Assembly: GCF_000420805.1 (NCBI RefSeq)
Contig: NZ_ATVQ01000003.1
Coordinates: 310,001-374,000 of the forward strand
Reading direction: 5' to 3'
Origin: Yaniella halotolerans DSM 15476
GTDB lineage: Bacteria > Actinomycetota > Actinomycetes > Actinomycetales > Micrococcaceae
Length of the DNA: 64,000 bases
In this document: one piece after another, positions 10,866 to 18,980 of the stretch
Numbering within the stretch: the stretch's first letter is position 1
Layout of the letters: every line of letters begins with the position of its first letter
Notes under the pieces: model-generated
Databases searched by the model: none
Seen by the model: only the letters and a program-made list of their open reading frames with translations
Told to the model about the DNA's origin: nothing
Program-made: the position numbers and the translations under genes

Positions 10866-12884
10866 TTGAAAACTTTGGGCGGCATCGGCTCAATCATCTT
10901 GGGTGTCGTGGCGATCTTGGTATCCGTGGGGTTGCAAACAATTTGGGCACCCCCCGCCGAGTTCAACGCTTCGACACAGGACGCGCAAGAAGCGCCGTTG
11001 ACGGTCGTGACCGAAGGCATCGACGTCGACCCAGATGAAGCCATCGAGTACACGGTATCGGGTGAGGGAGAGTTCACCCTCATGTATGGGCAACTGCGTG
11101 ATATCGAAGCCTGGGTTGGCGACGCCGCTCACAACCGGATTGACGGGGTCAATACCGAGGTTGAACGCGGTGAAGATCCAACCGTGGATATGACCTACGT
11201 CGATGGTGACGCAGAAGTGCCCAACCCGGCTGACTCAGATCTGTGGCTGGCCACCCAAGAAGTCTCCGATGAGGTAACGCAGCGTTGGGCGCAGCATGAT
11301 GCCGGCGAGTGGGGACTGTTGATTGCCGCTGATGGTACTGAACCTGCGCCTGCGGACTTCAGCGTATCCTGGGTCAACGTCGAACCGGATTCCCCCTTTA
11401 TCACGCCGCTGATGATCGGTGGCATCGTCTTGATCCTGGTGGGCATCGGCCTGCTGCTGTGGCGCTTCGTGGACTTCCGTCGTCGCGCCAAACGAACCTC
11501 GGGTCGTCGTGCTGCTGTTCGAGGTGACTACACCGGTCTCACCGCGGCTGACGTTATGGCGGATACCGATACCGCGACACAAACTATGACCGTCCAAGAA
11601 GTCGAAGCCGGCGAACCTGTGGAACACGTGGCGGAGGATGAACCCACCACCGTAGTTTCCGCAGTCGATGCCTCCGAGGGCGAACGCGAGGACGAGTCTG
11701 GGGATTCTGATGATATGGATGATGCCGACGACGCCGAAGATTCCGATGACTCGGATAACGGTTCGACGCCGACAGACACCACCCAGACCCTGCCGCACAC
11801 TGATGAACCCGATGATGACAAGGGTTTTCTTCGCCGCACAGTCACCGCTGTGACAGCATTCGGACTTGCCATCGGTATGGGCATAGGTCCAGCACATGCT
11901 GCCAGTGAAAGCCCGCAGGAAACCTCCGAAGAGGATCTCACTGAGCAGGTAGAAGAAGAACCGGTTGAAGAAGAAGTCGATCCGGAGGAACCCGATACGT
12001 TCCCGCTGGTCGTTGATCCACAGTTCGAACGTATTTTGGAATCCGTCGTATCGACCCTGGATGCCGCGGACAGCGAGATGGATGCAGATGTGCTTGATGA
12101 CCGCGTTGCCGGACAAGCCAAACGTTTCCGTGACGAGTTCTACCGCAATAACACCATCGACGAAGACTACGGTCTCGGTACCAAAGTCGCCTCAGATGAC
12201 GTTTTGGCCACCTGGATGGACCGCAATGAAGACTTCCCCCGTACCATCTATGCGGTAACCGCCGACGCCGAAGGTGGTTCCACGCAACTGCTCGCGCTGA
12301 AGCAAGAGAATGCGCGCTCGCAATACAAGTTGGTGCATAATGTGCCGTTTGCACCGGGTGCCGAACTGCCCTCGGGCGACCTCAGCAATGCCGACGTCGA
12401 AAAAATCGCCAACGATGATTCCACTGACTTGGCCATGTCACCGGATGCTGCAGTTGAAGCACTCACTGACTATCTAACCGATCCCGAAGCTGATGCTGCG
12501 GAAGATATGGCCTCCAACGACTGGATCGATTCGATTCACGAACACCAGGCAGAGCTGATCGAAACGCACGAGGAACAGGAAACTGACGCATCCATTTCGC
12601 GTACGGTATTCGACGACTCGGTCGATTCGGTGCGCTTGCCAGATGGCTCCGCATTGGTCTTTGGTTCTATGAATTCCATGGAATCACTGACCCCGTCGGA
12701 AGATACCACCGTGACGGTCAATACCTTGACCCAAGAGCTTGGTGACTTCGCGTCGGCAGAACAAGAAAATCAGGTTCGGATCCGATATCGCGAGCAATTT
12801 GCACTGTTGATCCCAGCCGAAGGTGAAGTTTCGCTGGTCGGGTACGAGACGGTCCAGTCGACCGTAGATTCTCCAGACAACTAG
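10866..12884 (+). CDS. Large membrane protein with two ectodomains and an acidic linker
   Basis: 672 residues from a TTG start that has AAAGGTGG upstream and yields a clean membrane-anchor N-terminus (MKTLGGIGSIILGVVAILV). Layout: transmembrane helix at about 5-24; first external domain of about 155 residues; helix PLMIGGIVLILVGIGLLLW; a cytoplasmic linker of about 110 residues dominated by Asp, Glu, Ser and Thr; a third helix that ends in AHA like a signal sequence; then a second external domain of about 330 residues rich in Asp and Glu. I do not recognise either ectodomain. The arrangement resembles a fusion of two secreted-domain proteins. The thioredoxin/TPR gene follows 42 bases later. 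Confidence 0.75.
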   Translation: MKTLGGIGSIILGVVAILVSVGLQTIWAPPAEFNASTQDAQEAPLTVVTEGIDVDPDEAIEYTVSGEGEFTLMYGQLRDIEAWVGDAAHNRIDGVNTEVERGEDPTVDMTYVDGDAEVPNPADSDLWLATQEVSDEVTQRWAQHDAGEWGLLIAADGTEPAPADFSVSWVNVEPDSPFITPLMIGGIVLILVGIGLLLWRFVDFRRRAKRTSGRRAAVRGDYTGLTAADVMADTDTATQTMTVQEVEAGEPVEHVAEDEPTTVVSAVDASEGEREDESGDSDDMDDADDAEDSDDSDNGSTPTDTTQTLPHTDEPDDDKGFLRRTVTAVTAFGLAIGMGIGPAHAASESPQETSEEDLTEQVEEEPVEEEVDPEEPDTFPLVVDPQFERILESVVSTLDAADSEMDADVLDDRVAGQAKRFRDEFYRNNTIDEDYGLGTKVASDDVLATWMDRNEDFPRTIYAVTADAEGGSTQLLALKQENARSQYKLVHNVPFAPGAELPSGDLSNADVEKIANDDSTDLAMSPDAAVEALTDYLTDPEADAAEDMASNDWIDSIHEHQAELIETHEEQETDASISRTVFDDSVDSVRLPDGSALVFGSMNSMESLTPSEDTTVTVNTLTQELGDFASAEQENQVRIRYREQFALLIPAEGEVSLVGYETVQSTVDSPDN

Positions 12885-12926
12885 ACTGTTAGATGATCTC
12901 GAGTAAAAATCTGTCAGAAGAGGATT

Positions 12927-13841
12927 ATGACTCAACAACCTAATTCCACACCATCACACTCCCGTGACGCCATCGACCTGACCAACATCCAGGCGCAGTC
13001 TGGCCAAACCGACGGTACACAGCGCTCCTGGGTACTGCAGAATATCGATCAGCCAGGCCTCGAGGGACTACTACAAAACGCCGCAACCGTCCCGGTCATC
13101 ATTCACCTGGCCACGCCATCGAATCCGGCTTCCGCCCAGATTGATGCCGTGCTTCAACCAGCCATTGATGCCCGTGCAGGACGCATGGTGATGGGCCGCA
13201 TCGATACCGAGGCCCACCCAGAGCTGTTGCAAATGTTCGGTGTACCCGCAGGCCCCATGGTCGTGGCACTCATGGGTCAGCAGGCTGTCCCTCTGTTCAA
13301 CGAAGCTGTAGAAGCTGAACAGCTGGAACAACTTCTGGACGAAATCAACTCGTCTGCGGTGCAAGCGGGGATGGCCGGAACCGTCCCGCCGCTGGTGGAA
13401 GCCACCAATGATGACGGCGACGTCATGTTGCCGCCCCTACATCAGGAAGCTGAAGCCGCACTACAAGCCGAAAATTACGACGAGGCCATCGCGGCCTACG
13501 ACAAGGCGCTTGCCGAAAACCCGCAGGATGACGAAGCACAGCGAGGTAAAGCTCGTGTGGGTCTGATGCAGCGTACCCATGACGCTGACGTGCAGCAGGT
13601 CCGTGCAAATGCCGCAGACCGGCCCGACGATGTTGCAGCGCAGGTTGCCGTTGCAGACCTCGATCTGCTGGGTGGCCACGTCAAAGACGCCTTCGACCGG
13701 TTGGTCAAATATATCGGTCGCAGCTCCGGCGAAGACAAGGACACTGCCCGGCTCCATCTCCTGGAGCTCTACAGCGTTGTGGGGGACCAGGATGAACGCG
13801 TCGCGATCTCCCGCCGTAAGCTAGCGGCTGCACTGTTCTAA
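12927..13841 (+). CDS. Thioredoxin-fold/TPR co-chaperone, YbbN (CnoX)-like
   Basis: 304 residues. An N-terminal thioredoxin-like domain (about 45-150) is followed by tetratricopeptide repeats (for example EAALQAENYDEAIAAYDKAL at about 175-194) that extend to the C-terminus. No CxxC active site is visible in the thioredoxin domain, which fits the YbbN group, a holdase co-chaperone that passes substrates to DnaK or GroEL. It follows the two-ectodomain membrane protein closely and ends before a terminator. Confidence 0.82.
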   Translation: MTQQPNSTPSHSRDAIDLTNIQAQSGQTDGTQRSWVLQNIDQPGLEGLLQNAATVPVIIHLATPSNPASAQIDAVLQPAIDARAGRMVMGRIDTEAHPELLQMFGVPAGPMVVALMGQQAVPLFNEAVEAEQLEQLLDEINSSAVQAGMAGTVPPLVEATNDDGDVMLPPLHQEAEAALQAENYDEAIAAYDKALAENPQDDEAQRGKARVGLMQRTHDADVQQVRANAADRPDDVAAQVAVADLDLLGGHVKDAFDRLVKYIGRSSGEDKDTARLHLLELYSVVGDQDERVAISRRKLAAALF

Positions 13842-13863
13842 ACCTCGTCAGCATTGTTTCCGT

Positions 13864-13905
13864 CCCCCGCCTGAGTTGAAGATCAACCGGGCGGGGGATT
13901 TGTTT
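13864..13905 (+). terminator. Rho-independent terminator
   Basis: Outer stem CCCCCGCC (13864-13871) with GGCGGGGG (13890-13897), inner stem GTTGA/TCAAC, followed by ATTTGTTTTG. It ends the transcript of the membrane protein and co-chaperone genes. Confidence 0.85.
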
Positions 13906-13933
13906 TGCCACCAGATTTTTTACACTGGTCACT
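13899..13933 (+). promoter_or_regulatory. Predicted leaderless promoter of the ABC exporter pair
   Basis: A -10-like TACACT (13921-13926) ends 7 bases before the ATG at 13934; a weak TTTGTT at 13899 could act as -35. No Shine-Dalgarno precedes the ATG, so transcription probably begins at or next to the start codon. Confidence 0.5.
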
Positions 13934-14713
13934 ATGTTAGATAACGCGTCTCTGCCAGATCCCGACCATGCAGTGGTCATTCGATCCCTGGGTAAACAAT
14001 TCGGTGAGAAAGTTGCCGTCAATGGCATCAACCTCACCATCCCGGCCGGCTCATTTTACGGCGTCGTCGGTCCTAACGGTGCCGGTAAAACCACAGCTAT
14101 GTCCATGATGACCGGGCTGCTGCGCCCTGATCACGGGCAGGTGTGGGTCCACGGACTGAACATGTGGGAAACTCCAATTGAAGCCAAAGGCATTCTGGGA
14201 GTCCTCGTGGACGGCGCGGTCGCGTTTCCACGACTCACTGGTGCCCAGCTGGTCACCTACTCGGGGCTGTTGCGGGGCATGGACGCCGACGTCGTCGCCG
14301 AACGTGTTCCAGACTTGATGCGAGTTATGGACCTCGAAGAGTCCGCGAATAAGATGGTCGCGGACTATTCGGCGGGTATGACGAAGAAAGTCAGCCTCGC
14401 GGCGGCCATGATTCATTCACCCAAAGTGCTGATCCTGGACGAGCCCTTTGAAGCCGTTGATCCAGTATCCTCAGCACGAATTCGCAACATCCTCAATGAC
14501 TACGTCCAATCGGGCGGAACAGTTATGATTTCCTCCCACGTGATGGACCTGGTGGAGCGCATGTGTGACCACGTGGCGGTGATTGATAAAGGTGAAGTAC
14601 TCGCCTCAGGCCCCATGGCCGATGTCACCGGTGCCCAATCTCTAGAAGATCGCTTCGTAGGCATGGTATCCAGCGACGAGAGCGGGGAGGGCCTGTCATG
14701 GTTTCACACCTAA
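13934..14713 (+). CDS. ABC transporter ATP-binding protein
   Basis: 259 residues. Walker A GPNGAGKTT at about 46-54, an ABC signature replaced by YSAGMTKKVSLA, and Walker B VLILDEPFEAVDP. The weakly conserved signature and the C-terminal region match the DrrA/CcmA-like group that pairs with a large separate permease, mostly exporters. The gene overlaps the start of the permease gene by 16 bases, so the two form one coupled unit. The substrate cannot be told from sequence. Confidence 0.9.
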   Translation: MLDNASLPDPDHAVVIRSLGKQFGEKVAVNGINLTIPAGSFYGVVGPNGAGKTTAMSMMTGLLRPDHGQVWVHGLNMWETPIEAKGILGVLVDGAVAFPRLTGAQLVTYSGLLRGMDADVVAERVPDLMRVMDLEESANKMVADYSAGMTKKVSLAAAMIHSPKVLILDEPFEAVDPVSSARIRNILNDYVQSGGTVMISSHVMDLVERMCDHVAVIDKGEVLASGPMADVTGAQSLEDRFVGMVSSDESGEGLSWFHT

Positions 14714-16296
14714 TACGGCTGCGCTATCGCCTCATGTGGAATGGTTTTCGACGTTCCACCGGTGCGATAATCGGTGCAATCTTCTCGACGTTGGGGTATC
14801 TGTATCTGATCGCTATGGCGTACTTTGCGGCCATTGGGATCGTGATGCTCTCACCCGAGAACATTTCTTATGCCCAGCGCGGAGCACCGTTCGTCCTGCT
14901 CGGCGCCGTGTTTGTCATCGGCTGGGTTGTCGGACCCATCGTGTTTTCCTCCACGAGTCCATTCACCGATGCCAAGAACTTTCTGACCTTCGGTATTCCA
15001 AATAAACAACTGGTACCAGGCGTCGTCATCGGTGGGCTCATCGCTCCCACCGGTATTGGTACCTTCACCCTGCTGCTGACGGGCGCCGTATTATGGGGGT
15101 GGAACCCCGCGGCAATTCTCGCCGGGATCATTGCTGCCGTATTGGGCACGGTCATCTGTGTTTTGTTAATGCAAGTGATCGTTGGCTTGTTGACGAATGT
15201 TGTATCCCGCCGCGCCGTCCGCGACACCATCCAAATCGTGTTGCTGGTTCCACTGATGCTCTCTGGATTCATCTTCTTCGGAGCCATCGAAACCATCCAA
15301 GAATTTTGGGGAATACTGCCCGACATCGCGGCCTGGGTTGCCTACACTCCCGCAGGGTTTCTCGCATTACCGGTCATGGTGGCCCAGGGGCAATGGGGTA
15401 TGGCTGCGGTGCACCTGGTGGTGATGCTGGCCTATGTTATTGCGCTGCTGGTGGCCTATAACGCGATAGTCAACCGGACGACTGAAGCAGCCGGCACTGT
15501 CAAGGAACGCCAGCGTGAAGTTACGGGTACTGGTTTGATTGGCCGCGCGGATACGCCGATGAAGGCTATCTGGGCGCGTTCATTGATGTTTTGGATCAAG
15601 GACCCCCGCTACAGTGCCTCATTGCTGATTATTGTTGTACTCATTGGAATCGGTATCGTGCAGCTCGTCGTCATGGATAACGACGAAATGAGTTTCATCG
15701 CCAAGATTATTCCGATAGCTGTTGCTTACTTGCTTGGCTTTTCGATCTCGGCAGACCTTTCCTACGATTCCACTGGATTTTCGTTACACGTGACCACCGG
15801 GGTACGCGGAATTGATGATCGTCTGGGTCGCGTCTTTGCGTTGCTCACCTGGGGGCTCCCTGTGCTCCTGGTGCTGATCGTCGGGATGCTCTACGGTACA
15901 AATACGCTGGACGAGCTGCCGACCTGGCTGGGTCTTGGAATTGGTGTACTCCTCACCGGTTTGGCGGTTTCATCGGTTTCTTCAGCCCGCTACATTTATC
16001 CTGCGCCACCGCCAGGTGCTAGCCCGATGGCCCAGCCCGAAGGCGGTATGGGACGGACCATGATCGTTCAAACGCTGGGTATGCTCGCGCAGATGATCGC
16101 AGCCCTGCCGGTGATCGTTCCGGCCGTCATCGCGCTGATCACGGGCAGCCCCGTGTGGGGGATTGTGACTCTGATGGTCGGTGTCCTCTACGGTGCCGGG
16201 CTGTTGTGGGCGGGTGTAAAAATCGGTGGCAAATGGTACGACCGGGCATTGCCAGAAACCTATCAGGCAATTGTGAAGGTCTCGGCGTTATACTAA
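14698..16296 (+). CDS. ABC transporter permease, large multi-span
   Basis: 532 residues with about 10-12 hydrophobic segments spread over the whole length, typical of ABC-2-like exporter permeases that work with a separate ATPase. A GGGGAGGG ribosome binding site lies inside the end of the ATPase gene. Partner of the upstream ATPase; the substrate is unknown. Found next to a DUF3039 gene, with no regulator between. Confidence 0.85.
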   Translation: MVSHLIRLRYRLMWNGFRRSTGAIIGAIFSTLGYLYLIAMAYFAAIGIVMLSPENISYAQRGAPFVLLGAVFVIGWVVGPIVFSSTSPFTDAKNFLTFGIPNKQLVPGVVIGGLIAPTGIGTFTLLLTGAVLWGWNPAAILAGIIAAVLGTVICVLLMQVIVGLLTNVVSRRAVRDTIQIVLLVPLMLSGFIFFGAIETIQEFWGILPDIAAWVAYTPAGFLALPVMVAQGQWGMAAVHLVVMLAYVIALLVAYNAIVNRTTEAAGTVKERQREVTGTGLIGRADTPMKAIWARSLMFWIKDPRYSASLLIIVVLIGIGIVQLVVMDNDEMSFIAKIIPIAVAYLLGFSISADLSYDSTGFSLHVTTGVRGIDDRLGRVFALLTWGLPVLLVLIVGMLYGTNTLDELPTWLGLGIGVLLTGLAVSSVSSARYIYPAPPPGASPMAQPEGGMGRTMIVQTLGMLAQMIAALPVIVPAVIALITGSPVWGIVTLMVGVLYGAGLLWAGVKIGGKWYDRALPETYQAIVKVSALY

Positions 16297-16316
16297 GCTG
16301 ACAGCTCGTCGTGAAC

Positions 16317-16350
16317 CTGACAAGTTCGCGCATCCGACTATACTGGAGGC
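16317..16350 (+). promoter_or_regulatory. Predicted leaderless promoter of the DUF3039 gene
   Basis: -35 CTGACA (16317-16322), 16-base spacer, -10 TATACT (16339-16344), then 6 bases to the ATG at 16351. The GGAGG directly before the ATG leaves one base of spacing and cannot serve as a normal Shine-Dalgarno. Confidence 0.6.
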
Positions 16351-16701
16351 ATGAATCCGATGAACTTTGTGCACGCCTCGTCCACCGATTACGATCCGCA
16401 TGAGGACACTAATGGAGGCTCCACCGGTGTCCTTGACCGCGAAGAACAGCGTCAGTCGACTGAACCCGGAGACCACGAACGGTTTAAACACTTCGTGCCG
16501 AAAGACAAACTCACCGAAGCGATCATCAACGGCACCCCGGTCGTTGCGCTGTGCGGAAAAGTTTGGATTCCATCGCGCGATCCAGAGCGCTTTCCGATGT
16601 GCCCCAGCTGCCAAGAAATTTGGGACGGGTTAGAATCAAATGATGATTCCGGAGACTCTGGTAAAGGCGGCGGCTTCTTCGGTTTCGGTCGCAAAAAATA
16701 A
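16351..16701 (+). CDS. DUF3039 family protein
   Basis: 116 residues. The central part (HERFKHFVP through CPSCQEIW, about 46-91) is the DUF3039 core, an actinobacterial family of unknown function; it holds a C-x2-C motif (CPSC) and one more cysteine (ALCGKVW) that could bind a metal. The tail is glycine and lysine rich. A good promoter lies directly before it and a terminator directly after it, so it is a single-gene transcript. Confidence 0.85.
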   Translation: MNPMNFVHASSTDYDPHEDTNGGSTGVLDREEQRQSTEPGDHERFKHFVPKDKLTEAIINGTPVVALCGKVWIPSRDPERFPMCPSCQEIWDGLESNDDSGDSGKGGGFFGFGRKK

Positions 16702-16715
16702 GTGATTCTTTAAAT

Positions 16716-16756
16716 AAATGTTGGCCACTGATCTCGGTGGTCAACATTTGTTTGTC
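16716..16756 (+). terminator. Rho-independent terminator after the DUF3039 gene
   Basis: 13-bp stem (16716-16728 with 16737-16749, one G-T pair) and an 8-base loop followed by GTTTGTCT. Confidence 0.8.
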
Positions 16757-16794
16757 TAAAATACTTGGTCATGAAGGAGGCTGTGTAATCACGC

Positions 16795-18567
16795 ATGAGT
16801 GATGCGCTGTTTCAGATCGGAGAAGATCTCCCACCGGCTCTACCTGAACGGGCCGCATGGGGGACTGCCCAGAAGCTTCGCCAATGGCAGCAAGAAGCCC
16901 TTGAGCTCTACTTTGCGAAGCCTCGCAGAGACTTCATGACTGTCGCGACCCCCGGCGCTGGTAAAACGACCTTCGCGTTACGCGTGGCCAAGATGCTGTA
17001 TGAATCCGGGGCGATCTCGCGCGTCACCGTTGTGGCACCAACCGAACACCTCAAAAGCCAGTGGGCTGATTCGGCAGCCCGTATTGGTCTGGCCATCGAC
17101 CCGAACTTTAAGAACGCTGACGGTCGCCATGGTTCCGAATATATGGGTGTCGCTCTAACTTATGCACAGGTCGCGTCAAAACCCATTTTGCACCGCAACC
17201 GCACAGAAGCCGGCAAAACGCTGGTGATTCTTGACGAAATCCACCACGGCGGTGACGCCCTGTCTTGGGGTGAAGCGATTCGCGAGGCCTTCGAACCGGC
17301 GGAACGTCGGCTGTCGCTAACCGGTACTCCGTTCCGGTCTGACGATGCCCAGATCCCATTCGTTGACTATGAAGATGATGGCACCGGTGTGCTGCGTTCG
17401 CGTGCTGACTACACATACGGTTACGGACCTGCGCTGCGTGACTATGTGGTCCGCCCAGTGATTTTCATGGCGTATTCAGGACACATGCGTTGGCAAACGT
17501 CTTCCGGCGAGGTCATGGAAGCCCAACTCGGTGAGGCGGCTACCAAGGATATGACCGCTAGTGCTTGGCGCACAGCACTGAATCCTAAAGGTGAATGGAT
17601 TCCCTCGGTGCTTAAGGCCGCCGATCATCGTCTGACTGAAGTTCGTCGCAACGTGCCGGATGCCGGTGGATTGGTTATTGCAACCGACCATGAAGACGCT
17701 CGTGCTTACGCTGACATCCTGGAGAAACTCTCGGGAGAAAAGGTGACGACCGTGCTCTCTGACGACCCCACGGCGTCATCGAAAATTGAGGCATTTTCTG
17801 AGGGCGACCAGCGCTGGATGGTCGCTGTTCGCATGGTTTCGGAGGGTGTTGACGTACCTCGTCTATGTGTTGGTGTTTACGCAACGTCGACGTCGACACC
17901 AATGTTCTTCGCGCAGGCCGTTGGACGTTTTGTGCGTTCTCGTAAACGTGGCGAAACGGCTTCCGTTTTTCTGCCGTCTGTCCCTAAGCTGACGGATTTG
18001 GCCAACGAGATGGAAGAGGAACGTGATCACGCGCTAGAGATTGATAACGGTGTATCGGTTGAGGACCTCGAGGATGCTCCCGAAGAAGATCTCCTGCGTG
18101 AGGCCAATCAGGAAGAGTCTGCTTCTTCTGAGCTCACGGGTGCTAAATTCCAGGCGTTGGAATCACAAGCGTCTTTTGACAAGGTTCTGTACGACGGCGG
18201 CGAGTTCGGGACTGGGGGAGCAATCGGCTCAGCTGAAGAGCTCGATTTCCTCGGTATTCCAGGGTTACTCGATGCTGATCAGGTTTCTACTCTGTTGAAG
18301 CAGCGTCAGTCGGATCAACTAAAACGTCAGCCGCGATCTGCACCGAAAGAAGACTCTAACGTTGTTGACCACCGCCAGATGAAGGAGCTGCGCAAGAAGC
18401 TTTCTTCATCGGTTGCTGCATGGTCAGTTCGTTCTGGGACCCCACACGGAGTAATCCATAATAGGTTGCGTGAAGTCTCTGGTGGTCCCTCAGTAGCGCA
18501 AGCGACGAAGGAACAGATCGAAGTGCGCCTCAAAACACTGCAAGGCTGGTTCGTCGGCCGCAAATAA
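16795..18567 (+). CDS. DEAD/DEAH-box helicase (superfamily 2)
   Basis: 590 residues. Walker A TPGAGKTT at 52-59, DEIH box at 147-150, motif III-like SLTGTPFRSD at about 173-182, and the arginine-finger region AVGRFVRSR in the second RecA domain. The C-terminal 150 residues (coiled, charged) have no motif I know. Such stand-alone helicases are common next to DUF3039 genes in Actinobacteria; their substrate, DNA or RNA, is not established. AAGGAGG upstream is 14 bases from the ATG, longer than usual. Confidence 0.88.
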   Translation: MSDALFQIGEDLPPALPERAAWGTAQKLRQWQQEALELYFAKPRRDFMTVATPGAGKTTFALRVAKMLYESGAISRVTVVAPTEHLKSQWADSAARIGLAIDPNFKNADGRHGSEYMGVALTYAQVASKPILHRNRTEAGKTLVILDEIHHGGDALSWGEAIREAFEPAERRLSLTGTPFRSDDAQIPFVDYEDDGTGVLRSRADYTYGYGPALRDYVVRPVIFMAYSGHMRWQTSSGEVMEAQLGEAATKDMTASAWRTALNPKGEWIPSVLKAADHRLTEVRRNVPDAGGLVIATDHEDARAYADILEKLSGEKVTTVLSDDPTASSKIEAFSEGDQRWMVAVRMVSEGVDVPRLCVGVYATSTSTPMFFAQAVGRFVRSRKRGETASVFLPSVPKLTDLANEMEEERDHALEIDNGVSVEDLEDAPEEDLLREANQEESASSELTGAKFQALESQASFDKVLYDGGEFGTGGAIGSAEELDFLGIPGLLDADQVSTLLKQRQSDQLKRQPRSAPKEDSNVVDHRQMKELRKKLSSSVAAWSVRSGTPHGVIHNRLREVSGGPSVAQATKEQIEVRLKTLQGWFVGRK

Positions 18568-18608
18568 ACAGGCGGGTGGCGGCCGGGGAGCACTTGCTCC
18601 ACCTGGCG

Positions 18609-18827
18609 CTACTGCTGATTACGAACGGTCGGGTCTTTCTTGATGAGCAAGTAGAGTGCGTATGCGAGAATGAGAGCGCTCAGGATGATAATTATCCAGG
18701 ATGTCGTTGAAGAGACACTTGTTTGGGTGCTTAACGAAATTACTTGAGAGGTAATCGTCAAGGCCATGGCAACAGTGATTAACCAGGCTGCAGTACGAGG
18801 TGTGCGTTTCCTTGGCTCGGTTCCCAT
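18609..18827 (-). CDS. Small two-helix membrane protein
   Basis: 72 residues. A basic N-terminus (EPRKRTPRTAAW) is followed by two hydrophobic segments at about 14-33 and 43-62 and a short charged tail. I do not recognise it. It is convergent with the helicase gene. Coding character is supported by the positive-inside pattern; a reading frame in another phase covers the same bases and was not preferred. Confidence 0.5.
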   Translation of the reverse strand: MGTEPRKRTPRTAAWLITVAMALTITSQVISLSTQTSVSSTTSWIIIILSALILAYALYLLIKKDPTVRNQQ

Positions 18828-18926
18828 ACGAATAGTCTACATATGTGCCGACACTGTAGATGGCGGCGCCTGCTGAAAACAAGAGGATGTACCTGATTGG
18901 CGCTACCTCTTATGCGAAGCCATTGG

Positions 18927-18980
18927 CACCTAAACCGACCCCGGCGATTGAGATTCTGTCGTCGGGGTTTGGTTTAGGTG
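18927..18980 (-). terminator. Terminator-like hairpin of the DUF222 gene
   Basis: Long imperfect inverted repeat CACCTAAACCGACCCCG (18927-18943) with CGGGGTTTGGTTTAGGTG (18963-18980). Its upstream arm on the minus strand overlaps the stop codon of the HNH gene. No clear T-run follows. Confidence 0.55.

Noticed and set aside
18568-18608. GC-rich repeat after the helicase gene as a terminator
   Set aside because: Pairing is short and imperfect and there is no T-run.
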